Below are positions 47,118 through 57,422 of a stretch of DNA of 64,000 nt, piece by piece. Origin of the DNA: Sabethes cyaneus. Its lineage: Eukaryota; Arthropoda; Insecta; Diptera; Culicidae. Under the pieces are notes generated by a model that worked only from the letters and a program-made list of their open reading frames with translations, made no database searches and was not told the DNA's origin. A program made the position numbers and the translations under genes. The stretch's first letter is position 1. The number at the start of each line of letters is the position of its first letter. Location: the NCBI RefSeq assembly GCF_943734655.1, contig NC_071355.1:27776464-27840463 (forward strand), given 5' to 3'.

Positions 47118-48320
47118 ACAGATATTCACGTTGACGGCATTAAACGATCTCTTGCACACTCATAGAAATGCCCGTATGTACGTGTAAGTGAAAATCTGCC
47201 AAAATGTTTCGATCTCTTGCGCTCTTTAAAAAATTCCTATTACGCTTCACTCCTACAGTAAACTTTTGGAGGTGGCAGCAGCTTACGTTCGTCAACGCGA
47301 ATACAAGTGGCTGAGAGACAAAAGGACCCCGAGTAAGATCGGGTAATCAGCTTGAAATGCTTGTTTTTTGTTGTGTGCAATGTAATGGAGACAAATGTTA
47401 TTTTGCTTTATGGTGTACCTATGTAAGATTGCTTTAAGCCCCTATTCGATTTCGGTACATCAGAACAGTTAAGATTGATTTTTTAAATTGTTTCAAATAG
47501 TGATTAACCATTGGGAAAAACAGGATTTCCTCGACTGTGCTTTACTGTATTCTTAAATTCCTTTGCAATTAAACTTTTCTGCAAATCCGGTCGTAAAATT
47601 TAATTACATTATTTGCAATTACCAATGCCCGCAAATCGAACTCTCAACAGCCAGTGTAAAGTTTGACCCTTCTTCTGACCAGTGCAGTGAACGGTAGTTA
47701 TCAACCATTACAACTTCAGTAATGAATTTGTATATCATTTACTTTTCCAACCGAGCAGCGGTTGGTCTCAGACAATATAACAGCGAGAGAAACTGCGATC
47801 GATATTCACCGGTCACTTCTAGCCACCACACCGTAGGGGATACTCTTTTAGAATAATCGTGTGTTTTCAAAAACAAGAAAATAAAGTTAATACTCAACGC
47901 AGTTGTAACGAATCTCATATCTAAACAAATGCATCTACTTACTGCAACCTCTGTTGCGCCCGAACGCTCTAGTCTGGGGCAATCTGTGTGCACTGTCACT
48001 TTTTTTTTGCTGTACAATTCGTTTGCAAAGTTTTTTTTCACCTGCAAATGAAATGCAATCACCACGGTTACAAACTTCCCAACCGAGTACAGTCGGTATG
48101 TACTAGAATTTTTATCACGTACTATACCTTGTCAATTCTTCAATTGCTTTCAGTAATTTGTTTGTTTCAGAATTGAAATTGCATGAGCTGAGGGAATGTG
48201 TGGAATGGCTTAGTGGGTAAAAAAACGAAGATGAACTAGCAAACCAACCATAGGCCATGATTTATAAGATAATTTTTACATTTTTGCTGACAACATTATT
48301 ATAACTAAACAAGGACAAAG
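47118..48320. other. Intergenic sequence 3' of the transporter gene
   Basis: No coding sequence is supported. The 108-codon minus frame at 47739-48065 has no recognisable domain and no splice link to the gene upstream. Confidence 0.45.
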
Positions 48321-48323
48321 AAT

Positions 48324-48329
48324 TTTATT
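48324..48329 (-). promoter_or_regulatory. Candidate poly(A) signal of the SLC5 gene
   Basis: AATAAA on the minus strand, about 255 bases after the stop codon at 48582-48584. It is a plausible cleavage signal for the only intact host gene; other AATAAA-like words nearby are possible. Confidence 0.5.
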
Positions 48330-48581
48330 AGAGCTATTTTTGAATAAATAATACAAATAATCATCATAATTCGATATAAACAACTACGAGCATAAAATGA
48401 TAGTCACTCTAAAAGATCATCAGGACCAATACGCGTGCCTTCGTTTGGAAACACGAGTGTAATTCGGGAACAACTATCGTACGCTCTGCAGTGCATCCAG
48501 TAACGCTTCTCGCAACATGTTAGCTTTCCTGAAACGAATAGATGGATATAAAATTTGTTCAAAATTATCAACTTGACCATT

Positions 48582-50640
48582 TTACTCATCATCTGCAGGA
48601 ACCACTGCTTCTACGGTGGTCTTTTTAGACGCTAGCATCCATTGTGCCATCGGTGCCAACAATTTGGCATTCATTTGACTCAAACTCTGCGATCCAGTAA
48701 AATAGCTAACAGGAATACCAACCAGAAACACCAACAGTGCTCCTACCGTTGAGTACCATACGAATGAAATATTATAAATGGAAAATCCTGGACTGGCTTC
48801 CTGAAACATTTGCGGAACAGACGTTTGTGTAACGTTATATCCATAATCAGCGCAACCGTCCACGTTAGTTGGTTTCGGAGGATAATTGAGGGCCCCATTT
48901 GTGATGGCTCCGCCAGCAATGATCCACGCCACACCAATCATGCTAACCGCAGATCCCCACAAGGCTCCGTGCTTGTTTGCCCAAGGCCAGAGCATACCCA
49001 GACAAAATGTACCCAACACGGCTCCTTGCGTAACGCTTGCTATGGTAATGACCATCTGCAGAATCTGACCAAATTGCTCGACCACCAAACCCATCGCTAT
49101 GGAGTACAATCCACTCAACAGGATTAACAGTTTCATGGATAAATTTGCGGAAGCATCCGAATGTGCGTACAGCTTAAACGGTCTTATATAGTCGTCGTAC
49201 ACAATTGCGGCGAGAGAATTCAGATTGGCAGACATCGTACTGGAATTTTCAGTGAATCATAAAAAGGAAATTCCTCATTGCTCGATCCGCTAACTATGTT
49301 TACCTCAATCCAGCACTGAAAACGCAAGCAATAAAAATTCCGGGCATTCCTTTCAGACTACCTAATACGTCCTGAACAAAGAAAGGCAGCAGCTTATCGG
49401 CTTTCTCCACCAGCTTCACTTTAATTGGGTCACAATCAAAGTATTTCGCGAAAATAACCAGCCCTGTGAAGCAGTTCAAACTGGTGATAACCATAAATCC
49501 GGCGCAGAAAATCCACAAAGCAGCTCGGGCGTACTTGATGCTGGGTACCGCTACCATTCGCTGGACGCAACTCTGATTCAATCCCAGATAACCGGTCCAC
49601 AGAAAAATATTCCCCACGCTGGCAGTCCAGAACGTCTGTCTAGCCGTGACGTCGAGTGTCATGCTGATAACAAAACAATTAGAATAACGAGAGTAAAACA
49701 ACAACAACGTTATCGTAAGGGCTAATGCCCACGACAAGGATTACTTACTCGAATAACTCAAGTCGATTGCCGGAGACTGCCCTTGAGAATACCTCATCGA
49801 AGCCACCGACTTTGAAAACGCCGATCGCCGCTACCAGGAAGCACGAGACAAACATGACATGCGCTTGTAACACCTCAGTCCACACGACGGCTTTAATGCC
49901 TCCAAGCATGGTGTAAAAGAAGCACACACAGCACATAATTCCATTAATCATATGGACGTTCGCTCCTGTCACCTGGGCAAGTGCCAACGAGGGAGTGAAG
50001 ATGAAAACCGGCAGGAGCAGGTAGATGTTCAGAACGTACGTGGCAGTGATGAACTTTTTCACCGATGGACTGAAACGATTTTCCAGATACTGAAGAGAAA
50101 AACAACATTGCGCATTATTTCTCGGAAGGTTAGTCCAACACAATTACCTGGTAGCAGTTGACTATTTGGTTGTTGTAAAACACCGGTAGGAACACATAGT
50201 TGATAATCAGCACAATGCATAGCATGGTTGGCGCAATGATCCAATACTGCGCGCCGTACGAATACATTTCCGCTGGGACGGACATAATGGAAACGGCAGA
50301 CATTTGACTGTAATCAATTTATTTAAATGCAAAATCAAGTAAATTTATTTGATCACATTTTAAAGAACGTTTGTTAACCCTGTCATTTGGATTTAACTCA
50401 ACTTGTTCTCTTAGAATTGTAATTCCAAACTTCCTTAGCTTACCTAGCAATTAGAGAAACAGCGATCGGAAACGGTTTCATCTGGCGACTACCCAGGAGG
50501 TAATCCTCTGTAGTCTGATTTTTTCCTTGGAAAAATCCAAAATAGATGCCTATACCCGCCGATAAACTAAGCATCATCACCAGCACCGAATAATCCTCGG
50601 TTGAAAACTGATCGTTGGGATTTTCTATAAGCTGCTTCAT
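48582..50640 (-). CDS. SLC5-family sodium/solute cotransporter (SMCT-like), five exons
   Basis: This is a plasma-membrane sodium-coupled transporter of small organic anions or vitamins. Exons on the minus strand are 50640-50444, 50307-50148, 50089-49749, 49663-49304 and 49239-48582; every junction is GT-AG, and the joined length is 1716 bases (571 residues plus stop), normal for SLC5A5/6/8/12-like proteins. Visible family marks are 'SVLVMMLSLSAGIGIYFGF' (TM1), 'TTEDYLLGSRQMKPFPIAVS', 'MSAVSIMSVPAEMYSYGAQY', 'FLPVFYNN', 'YLENRFS', 'MLGGIKAVVWTEVLQAHVM' (the conserved GG.KAV.WT.V.Q box), 'GLNQSCVQRMVAVPS', 'FSAGLSTMSANLNSLAA' (sodium-site helix with Ser/Thr) and 'FCLGMLWPWANKHGALWG'. Two glycosylation sequons, NVT and NIS, lie in the large extracellular loop near the C-terminal third. 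The start ATG follows AAAA, a good insect context. The exact substrate (monocarboxylate, biotin or other) cannot be read from sequence. Confidence 0.93.
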
Positions 50641-51640
50641 TTTTTCCTTCAGTTTTAGCCTTACCGCTTTCTACACAACACTAGCGGATGGCTTCTGACA
50701 GCCACTGATCACTTGTTAAACCGAAGGCTTTAATTCGTTAGATATAACTACCACTTATTAACAACAATCTTCTTACTGAAATAATAACCTGTGAGCCAGT
50801 CACGAAAATACTGTCCCACTAACGGAACGGAACTGTTGATCGTACTCAAAACTGCTTTTGCTTCTCAGCGCATATTGTAATAGACTGATCTTTCCTCTTA
50901 AACCAACATGGGCATGGGATTCATTGATTACATCGGCGGTAGGTGTGTCTCGATGCAGAACCAACTAAAACTGAAAACGATCGTATGCAACCAGATACGG
51001 CCGGTATTTCTGGAGGTTGATGAGCATGGAAGTGAATAATAGAGCGTTATCAGCAGGGACGTTGGTAAACACACGTCATAACCCATGAAAAACAAATGTA
51101 GAACTCAAAGAAACATTTTTTTTTTGGTTTATTTCTGAGTCACGTGTAAAATCATCACCGATATTACTTTAATCAACAGAATTAATATCTTTATTCTGGG
51201 TTAGGGAAGTACGAAACTACTTCAGTGTATTTCTCTAGTAATTGAGCTAAGTTCTAAGAACATTCTTCAACAGGATAATGAAAAACAATGTAGTAAGATC
51301 ACATATATTTTGATTGCTATTAGATTATACCTAGTTATTTATTTTAATCCACCCTACATTATCATTAAAATGGATGCTAGAGGACTAGAACCGGTATATC
51401 TCACCACATTTTTATCTTACCTGGTTTGACTATTCAAAACAGACTTTTAAAACTTTTTCTGAGTGTCGAACTGGGATCGCCAAATTTGCATCGGTATTTC
51501 ACTTTAAACAAAAGCTCACCATCACCAAAGCTCGAACTTTCAGAAACAGATACTTTGCTTCTCCAGTTTCCTTTACCCAGTTTCTTCGCTCATTGCATTT
51601 TCCCATTGAAGAAAAATGAGGAAAATGTTATTACCCTTTT
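50641..51640. other. Upstream region of the SLC5 gene, no further gene seen
   Basis: The 5' untranslated region and promoter of the transporter should lie here on the minus strand. No TATA box or initiator can be chosen with confidence. No other coding sequence is supported. Confidence 0.45.
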
Positions 51641-52083
51641 CTATTTCTTTTTCTTAAGTACTAAGTACTGCTTTACTTGCTCATTTCTCAATTTACACCT
51701 CCTGTTTCTTTCATATTGGTTTTCACAATTCAATTTGCTTTCTTCCTTTCCAGCTTTCACTTTTACATTAGGTAATATTCTATTTATTTTTATTTTTTTT
51801 TAATTTTCTTTTCTGTGTCAGAGTAAATGCTTGACATGAAAAGTAAAAAATTAGGCAAACTAAAAATTATTTAATATTATGCTGAAAATTTAGACTAACC
51901 CTAAGACTACGGTGACGCTTACACTGACAAACTCGCAATTTCCGGTCGAGTATGGTGTCCAAATACACCACCATTCTATAGTAGAACACCATGTATTGTT
52001 ACGATCTCCTATTTCTGCCATTCGCTACATATTTACTCAGCGAGAGAACATTTTCATGACTATTTTCATTACTTGGTGACGGC
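51641..52083. other. Pyrimidine-leaning AT-rich interval
   Basis: Bases 51640-51800 are loosely pyrimidine-rich (such as 'TTTCTTCCTTTCCAGCTTTC') but too diverged to place firmly in the minisatellite family. No gene is seen. Confidence 0.4.
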
Positions 52084-52905
52084 TTGGTGGTGTAATTGGA
52101 AAACACACTCGACCGCATATGCACCGAATGCACCGAAACGCCCGGTGCACACTGTCTCCATCAACCAACCAAGCGTCAACAAGTGGAAATCACTCATGCT
52201 AATGGTGATAGGACACCGTGACGTGGCTACAATAAATAGGGGCCCGACACAATAGATCAAATAACTGGTCGCAGCGGAGAACGTACCCAACAAAAAAAAA
52301 CCAACCAAGCGACCACAAATTGATAGTTTTGGGTTCAAGTCCCCAGTCCCAAGAAAGATTATTACTTCTTATTTCTCTTTCCAGTTACTTTTCCCATTTC
52401 TCATCCATATTTTCATTATGGTCTTTCCAATTCCTCTCCATATCCTTTCTCTATTTCATATTTCCCCCATGTTACTCTTTTAATTTTTCAATCACATTAT
52501 TTATGTCATTTTCCTTTCCTATCAATCAAATCCATTTCTGGTTTCTAGGTTTCTTTTCCATTTCCTAGTCACGTTTCTTTTTCCCATTTTTCTTTCCTAT
52601 ATTTTTTTCAATCTATCATTTCCATATTCCTTTCTCACTTTTCTATTCCGATTTCCCTATTTCATTTTCAAAATGTCTTTCGTCTTTCAATTCTTTCTGA
52701 TTCTTAATTCCAATTTTACTTTTACTTTTTTTCAACGGAATCTTTCAAGTTAAGGTTTTCCCATACATTTTCCGTATCGACGACTTCCCAGTAACAATTT
52801 GGGTCTATGGGTCGTTAATAAAAAAAAAAAAAAAAAAAAAAAAAAACAATTTGGGTTTTATTTCACTCTAATGATGGCATTTAAGACCAAAATTGGTCAT
52901 GGAAA
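52084..52905 (+). mobile_element. Composite repeat: split tRNA-like head, pyrimidine block 3, conserved tail
   Basis: The head begins 'GGTGGTGTAATTGGAAAACA' (A-box-like, 52087-52106). The T-arm-like 'GGGTTCAAGTCCCCAGTC' lies at 52331-52348, so ~200 bp have been inserted into the tRNA-like unit. Next come pyrimidine-rich sequence (52355-52760) and an A27 run (52820-52846). The tail (52855-52903, 'CCAAAATTGGTCATGGAAAC') recurs at 18837-18890 within block 2. This suggests that the pyrimidine blocks are the body of a tRNA-headed repeat family. Confidence 0.55.
52176..52298 (+). mobile_element. 123-bp retroposed insert with A tail inside the tRNA-like head
   Basis: The 13-bp word AACCAACCAAGCG occurs at 52163-52175 and again at 52299-52311. 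Between them lies a 123-bp segment ending in about nine A residues. A direct repeat plus an A tail is the mark of LINE-mediated retroposition. The source RNA is unknown; the segment contains 'GACACCGTGACGTGGCTAC' and 'GGGGCCCGACACAATAG'. Confidence 0.6.
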
Positions 52906-52919
52906 CTGTAGGGACTGAG

Positions 52920-53045
52920 TTCCCCTGAGACAGAATATTACATTCCGTTGCTCCAGTATCAGAGAATACATCACGCGATACACTCTCTTGGTAGTGCTAC
53001 ACTGTGCTTCCGCCGGCGCCGTGTAGACAGCGTGCAAACGATAAA
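52920..53045 (+). mobile_element. SINE body fragment
   Basis: Bases 52925-53040 match the central body of the SINE at 32351-32829 (shared 'ACAGAATAT', 'CCAG.ATCAGA', 'GCAGCGCTA'-like and 'GTGC..CCGCCG' words in order, plus strand). Neither the tRNA head nor the tail is present. Confidence 0.55.
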
Positions 53046-53639
53046 ATATGACAATAGGTGTACTGCGTTTGCGGGTGAGTCTTTTACTTGTATTGTTTCA
53101 GCGGTTGGGGCGGAAAAGGCAAATAATATTGCACTGTTTAAAGGCACTAGATTTTTTTTTCGAATGATTGAATTGTTTTGTTCAAGCCGAAAGGGCGGCA
53201 GAAGTGGACGGGATGTATTTATCAGCTGTATTGGTGGAGTGTGGTCAAAACAAGTGTCCTTAATCAGAGGCTGACTAAGAGGGTTGCTTATTACGTTGAG
53301 AACGAGGCTGTAATCAGACACCTCAAGTTTCGCATATGCGGTGTGCTGCATAATTGGCATTTTGCATAATTGCATTCATTGCACTTCACAAATATTGGTC
53401 TGAGTTTGTGTTTTTTTTTTTCGAATAAACAAAATGAATAATAACGGTTCAGCGTATTGTTTTGAGCTTTTGGATTTTTTTACCACGTTTTATTATGCCA
53501 GAACGGGTTAGAGGGGTTTATTAAAAAAGTGAACTAAGGAGTATAATCTTTTTTTTTTGTCGCGTTAAAAATAGCGGTTTGTAATGTTTGAAATATTTTT
53601 GATTAAAGACTTGTTTCACATGAGTTAACTTGTTTGATG
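53046..53639. other. No identifiable gene
   Basis: Frames on both strands at 52950-53375 have no known domain and partly overlap the SINE fragment. Poly-T runs lie at 53152-53160 and 53411-53421. Confidence 0.45.
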
Positions 53640-54212
53640 GAAGAAAACTTATATGCATGAAATGGTTCGATACGACCATTGGTTAATAAAATGGTTTTAT
53701 TTGGTCATGAATCAAATGGCTCAGTAAGAATATTATAAATTAAATGATTCGGTACGATCATTACTAGATGAAGCATATGCTTCGGTACGACCATTAATAA
53801 GAAAAATGATTCAGTACAATCATTATTGAGTGAAGTATATGGCTCGGTACGACCATAGATGAATGAAATGGTTCGGTACGACCACTGGCAATTAAGATGT
53901 TTCTATATGGTCATAAATTGAATGGTTCGGTACGACCATTGATAAGAAAAGTGATTCGGTACAATCATTGTTGAATGAAGTATATGGTTCGGTACGACCA
54001 TTGATAAGAAAAAAATGATTCAGTACAGTTATTATTGAGTGAAGCATATGGTTCGGTACGACCATAGATGAAGCAAATGGTTCGGTACGACCATTGGTAA
54101 TTAGGATGGTTCAATATTGTCCTAAATAGAATGATTCGGTATGATCGTTACTAGATGAAGTATATAGTCCGGTAGAACCGTTAATAAGAGAAACGTTTCA
54201 GTAAAATGATTT
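53640..54212. repeat. ~35-bp minisatellite (GGTTCGGTACGACCA...)n, left part
   Basis: About sixteen diverged units, each with a core near 'GGTTCGGTACGACCATT' and a variable AT-rich spacer such as 'GATAAGAAAA'. The array continues at 56140-56400, on the far side of the retrotransposon. Confidence 0.9.
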
Positions 54213-56137
54213 AATGATTTTTTCTGCGGAATTGGGCCAACACTGGCAGCATCAATTGATAGTGATAGAAATGTTCGAAAATTTGGCACCCTCTCTCCCA
54301 TTCAATCGTCCATCTTTCTTCGGCCTGCATCCGTGAATGAAACTACAATATTGATTAACGACCTCTCCTCCAAGAAATCTTCCGGCCCAGATAACATTCC
54401 TGCAAGTTCTGTCAAACTACATCATAATGTATTTGCTCCTCTTCTAACCGACGTATTTAATGAAATTGTGCAAACAGGAATTTATCCTGACTGCTTAAAA
54501 ATTGCCCGAGTGACTCCTGTGCATAAATCTGGGGATACGAAAAATCCTAGCAACTATCGCCCAATATCCTGCTTGTCTGTCCTTGATAAAATAATAGAAA
54601 AGCTTATCGTTAGTCGGATTATGAGCTTCATCGATCATCATGGCCTCATTTATAAACATCAGTATGGATTCAGGCAAGGCTTAAGCACATTGTCAGCCTC
54701 CTGTAACTTAGTGGAGAGCATCTATGACTCATTGGATAATAGAAAAATAGTAGGATCCCTGTTTATTGATTTAAAAAAGGCCTTTGATACAATAGACCAT
54801 GGATTGCTAATTGATAAACTGGATGTTTATGGAATTAGAGGGGTCGCAAAATCGCTCATTAAAAGTTACCTCACAAACAGAACCCAGTTCGTGTCTGTAG
54901 GAGACTGTAAAAGTTCGCTAGGAACGGTGCCTACGGGTGTGCCCCAAGGTAGCAATCTGGGGCCAACATTGTTCCTAATATTTATCAACGATCTAGCCAA
55001 GCTGAACCTCCGTGGAAAATTGCGCCTCTTTGCCGATGATACATCAATCTTCTACCAAGGAAATGATTGTGCTACAATACAGCTCCATATCAAACAAGAT
55101 CTTATGCTTCTCGACGATTGTTTTGCAACCAACCTGCTATCGATGAATCTAACGAAAACCAAATACATGCTGATTCATTCACCCCGCCGAAGTCTCCCGG
55201 ATCGAGTTCCAATTGTAGTCAATGATGAAGTTATCGAGGAAGTACAGGATTTCCCGTTTCTTGGTTTAACGTTAGATAGCAAGATGAACTGGAACGCCCA
55301 CGTCGAATCACTAAAGCGGAAGTTATCGTCCTTGTGTGGAATTTTGAGGAAGGTCTCCTCCTTCCTGCCCATTACCACGTTGAAAACACTATATTTTTCG
55401 CTGATTCACTCCCGACTCCAATATCTGGTTGCCAATTGGGGACTTGCCTGTAAGTCATCACTACGAGAACTCCAGGTGATACAAAACAGATGCCTAAAAG
55501 CTGTTTTCAGAAAACCCGTTATGTACCCCACAAGGCTGCTATATCAGAATCCTGATGATTCAATGCTACCGATTCGGGCGCTACAAGAGTTCCAAATGTT
55601 GGTTTACTTGCGGAATACCCTTACTGAATCCTCTTCGATACCGAGTAGAATGCACGAAAGTCGCTCCAGCAGACAAATGGGTCACCTTTACCTGCCTAGA
55701 TTCAATACCGAGTTCGGCCGCAAAAAAATTTGGTACATCGGCAGCAAACTATTTAACAACCTCCCTCCCTCGTGCAAGAATGCCCCATCAATCCATATTT
55801 TCAAACGTCGTCTGCGAGCCGTCATCAAAGCAAAAATTCCGCACTACCTTTCTTAAAGTTAGTCACCCTAATGCCACATTTTATTTTTATTTATTCTTTC
55901 CGCCATGCACTGCCTGCCACTACCAATGCCGCCACCAACCGCTGCACGTCGCCAAACATCACCATTCGTCGCCACCCACCGTCATCACCACACTTCGATA
56001 AGAAACCACCGCCCACATCACCCGTCATCAATTTCCACATGCTGCACAAAAACTGCGTAACACTTCCTTAAAAGAGCAAATGCTCACTGGAAGTGAAACC
56101 AATCTAACAGTTCTTTGTAAAATTATAAAAAAAAAAA
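54213..56137 (+). mobile_element. 5'-truncated non-LTR retrotransposon inside the minisatellite
   Basis: Sequence unlike the array begins at about 54213 and ends in an A13 run before the array resumes at about 56138. The endonuclease and ORF1 are missing, so the copy is 5'-truncated, as is usual for LINE insertions. The 3' untranslated region is ~280 bp and includes a 'CGCCACC'-type C-rich part (55930-55990) and 'AATTATAAAAAAA'. The target duplication is unclear because the flanks are repetitive. Confidence 0.85.
54333..55856 (+). CDS. Non-LTR reverse transcriptase domain, open, 5'-truncated
   Basis: This is the polymerase part of a LINE ORF2, which copies element RNA at a nicked target. The frame is open from about 54218; 'GTLSPIQSSIFLRPASVNET' upstream is already homologous, so 54333 (a GTG) is not a true start. 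Taking residue 1 there, visible motifs are 'KSSGPDNIPASSVK' (17-30), 'NYRPISCLSVLDKIIEKL' (74-91), 'QYGFRQGLSTLSA' (110-122), motif A 'FIDLKKAFDTIDH' with Asp146, motif B 'TGVPQGSNLGPTLFLIFIND' (201-220), motif C 'RLFADDTSIF' with the Asp pair at 235-236, and 'PFLGLTLDSKMNW' of the thumb. The C-terminal part ends 'GSKLFNNLPPSCK'. There is no stop or frameshift in ~540 codons, so the insertion is young. It falls in the broad CR1/Jockey group; the clade is not certain. Without endonuclease and promoter it should not be autonomous. Confidence 0.9.
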   Translation: MNETTILINDLSSKKSSGPDNIPASSVKLHHNVFAPLLTDVFNEIVQTGIYPDCLKIARVTPVHKSGDTKNPSNYRPISCLSVLDKIIEKLIVSRIMSFIDHHGLIYKHQYGFRQGLSTLSASCNLVESIYDSLDNRKIVGSLFIDLKKAFDTIDHGLLIDKLDVYGIRGVAKSLIKSYLTNRTQFVSVGDCKSSLGTVPTGVPQGSNLGPTLFLIFINDLAKLNLRGKLRLFADDTSIFYQGNDCATIQLHIKQDLMLLDDCFATNLLSMNLTKTKYMLIHSPRRSLPDRVPIVVNDEVIEEVQDFPFLGLTLDSKMNWNAHVESLKRKLSSLCGILRKVSSFLPITTLKTLYFSLIHSRLQYLVANWGLACKSSLRELQVIQNRCLKAVFRKPVMYPTRLLYQNPDDSMLPIRALQEFQMLVYLRNTLTESSSIPSRMHESRSSRQMGHLYLPRFNTEFGRKKIWYIGSKLFNNLPPSCKNAPSIHIFKRRLRAVIKAKIPHYLS

Positions 56138-56139
56138 AA

Positions 56140-56400
56140 ATATTATTGAATGAGGTATTGGTTCGGTACGACCAAAGATGAATGAGATGGTTCGGTATGA
56201 ACATAGGTTGTGTTTGGGCATTCGATACGACCATCAAAAATTAAACGATTCGGTATGATCATTATTGGATAAAATACACGGTTCAGTGCGACCATAGAGA
56301 AATTAATAGACATGGGTCAACACAATCATAGATAAATGAAATGGCTCGATATGACCATTAATAAACAGTGTTTCTGCACGATCCCGGTCATGGCCATTAT
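56140..56400. repeat. ~35-bp minisatellite, right part
   Basis: About seven more diverged units with 'GGTTCGGTACGACCA'-like cores, continuing the array at 53640-54212 that was split by the retrotransposon. Confidence 0.88.
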
Positions 56401-56456
56401 TCAGTGTAAAGGTCCTTCATTGTGTACAGAAATAAGGATACTACAATTTAAAAATA

Positions 56457-56661
56457 AAAAATAAGAAAACTTATCCAATTTAATTCTACTATGTGTATTT
56501 TATTCAATGACAGATACGTATTTCGCCTACGACTTGCAGGCTTCCTCAGTGTCTGTTTTCGAACCCCTGCAAGGAAGCCTGCAAGTCGTAGGCGAAATAC
56601 GTATCTGTCATTGAATAAAATACACATAGTAGAATTAAATTGGATAAGTTTTCTTATTTTT
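56457..56661. repeat. Perfect 90-bp inverted repeat with 25-bp spacer
   Basis: The left arm 56457-56546 and right arm 56572-56661 are exact reverse complements over 90 bases, from 'AAAAATAAGAAAACTTATCC' to 'GACTTGCAGGCTTCCT'. The 25-bp spacer is 56547-56571. A transcript of either strand would fold into a near-perfect hairpin. The same predicted peptide text therefore appears on both strands; it is not coding. Confidence 0.97.
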
Positions 56662-57418
56662 ACCTTTGTTATACTATAACAAAGGTTTAGGAATTGGTCG
56701 AAAAACACGAAATTGATCCGAGGCCCGGAGGGCCGAGCCACATATACCAATCGACAGGGTTCAACGAACTGAGCAATGTCTGTGTGTGTGTGTGTGTATG
56801 TGTGTATGTATGTGCGGAGCGCAACTTTTCTATCGCCTGTTTCTCGGAGATGGCTGAACCGATTTGTTCGCTATTACTTTTGTTTGAAAGGTATTATTGC
56901 CTAGTATATCACTATTGAATTGTTTCGAGGTCCGACATTTCGTTTAAAAGTTATAAGTAAAAAAGTAAAAATTACGTGACACGATTTTCTCCGTACCCAA
57001 ATGACCGATTTCAACGATCTTGGTATCGAATGAAAGCTCTTGTTAACACTAAATTTTTCGGATAAATTTTATTGAAAACAAACAATCAGTTTAAAAGTTA
57101 TGCTTAAAAAACCTGTTTTGACAAGGTAATAATTATCGCCTGTTTCTTAGAAATGACTAAAGCGATTTAGACGCTATTAGTCTCATTTGACAGGTAACAT
57201 AACCTAATAGATCACTATTGATTTGTTTTTTGATTGGACGTTTAATTTGAGAGTTATGATCAATTGAATACAACACATTAAAATTTACAATAATTTATAA
57301 CGATTTCATCTAAGATGATTTATCTAGTTTGAATTATTTTGGCATTAAATTAGAGATTTTAATGCTACAAATATATCTGCAAAATTTCAGAAGAATCGGT
57401 TTTGCCGATCAAAAGATA
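56662..57418 (-). repeat. Mosquito dispersed repeat, inverted copy
   Basis: It starts 'CCTTTGTTATACTATAACAA', then 'GGCCCGGAGGGCCGAGCCAC', a GT tract (56780-56815), 'TCTCGGAGATGGCTGAACCG' and several 'AAAAGTTAT' phrases. This is the reverse order of the copy at 3320-3990. Its far end is cut by the TTAA-flanked element at 57423. Confidence 0.75.
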
Positions 57419-57422
57419 TTAA

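Noticed and set aside
47739..48065. An extra 3' exon of the transporter gene
   Set aside because: The transporter frame ends with a normal C-terminus at 48582, and this frame has no acceptor site or family similarity.
52084..52348. An intron-containing tRNA gene
   Set aside because: The intervening ~200 bp includes an A-tailed insertion with direct repeats, so this is a split tRNA-like repeat and not a normal tRNA intron.
53640..56400. CRISPR-like repeat/spacer layout
   Set aside because: Cores are diverged and spacers are related AT-rich sequence; the genome is eukaryotic and no cas gene is present. It is a minisatellite.
56448..56750. 100-codon minus frame with the same peptide text as the plus strand
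   Set aside because: It is produced by the perfect 90-bp inverted repeat; both strands read the same sequence.
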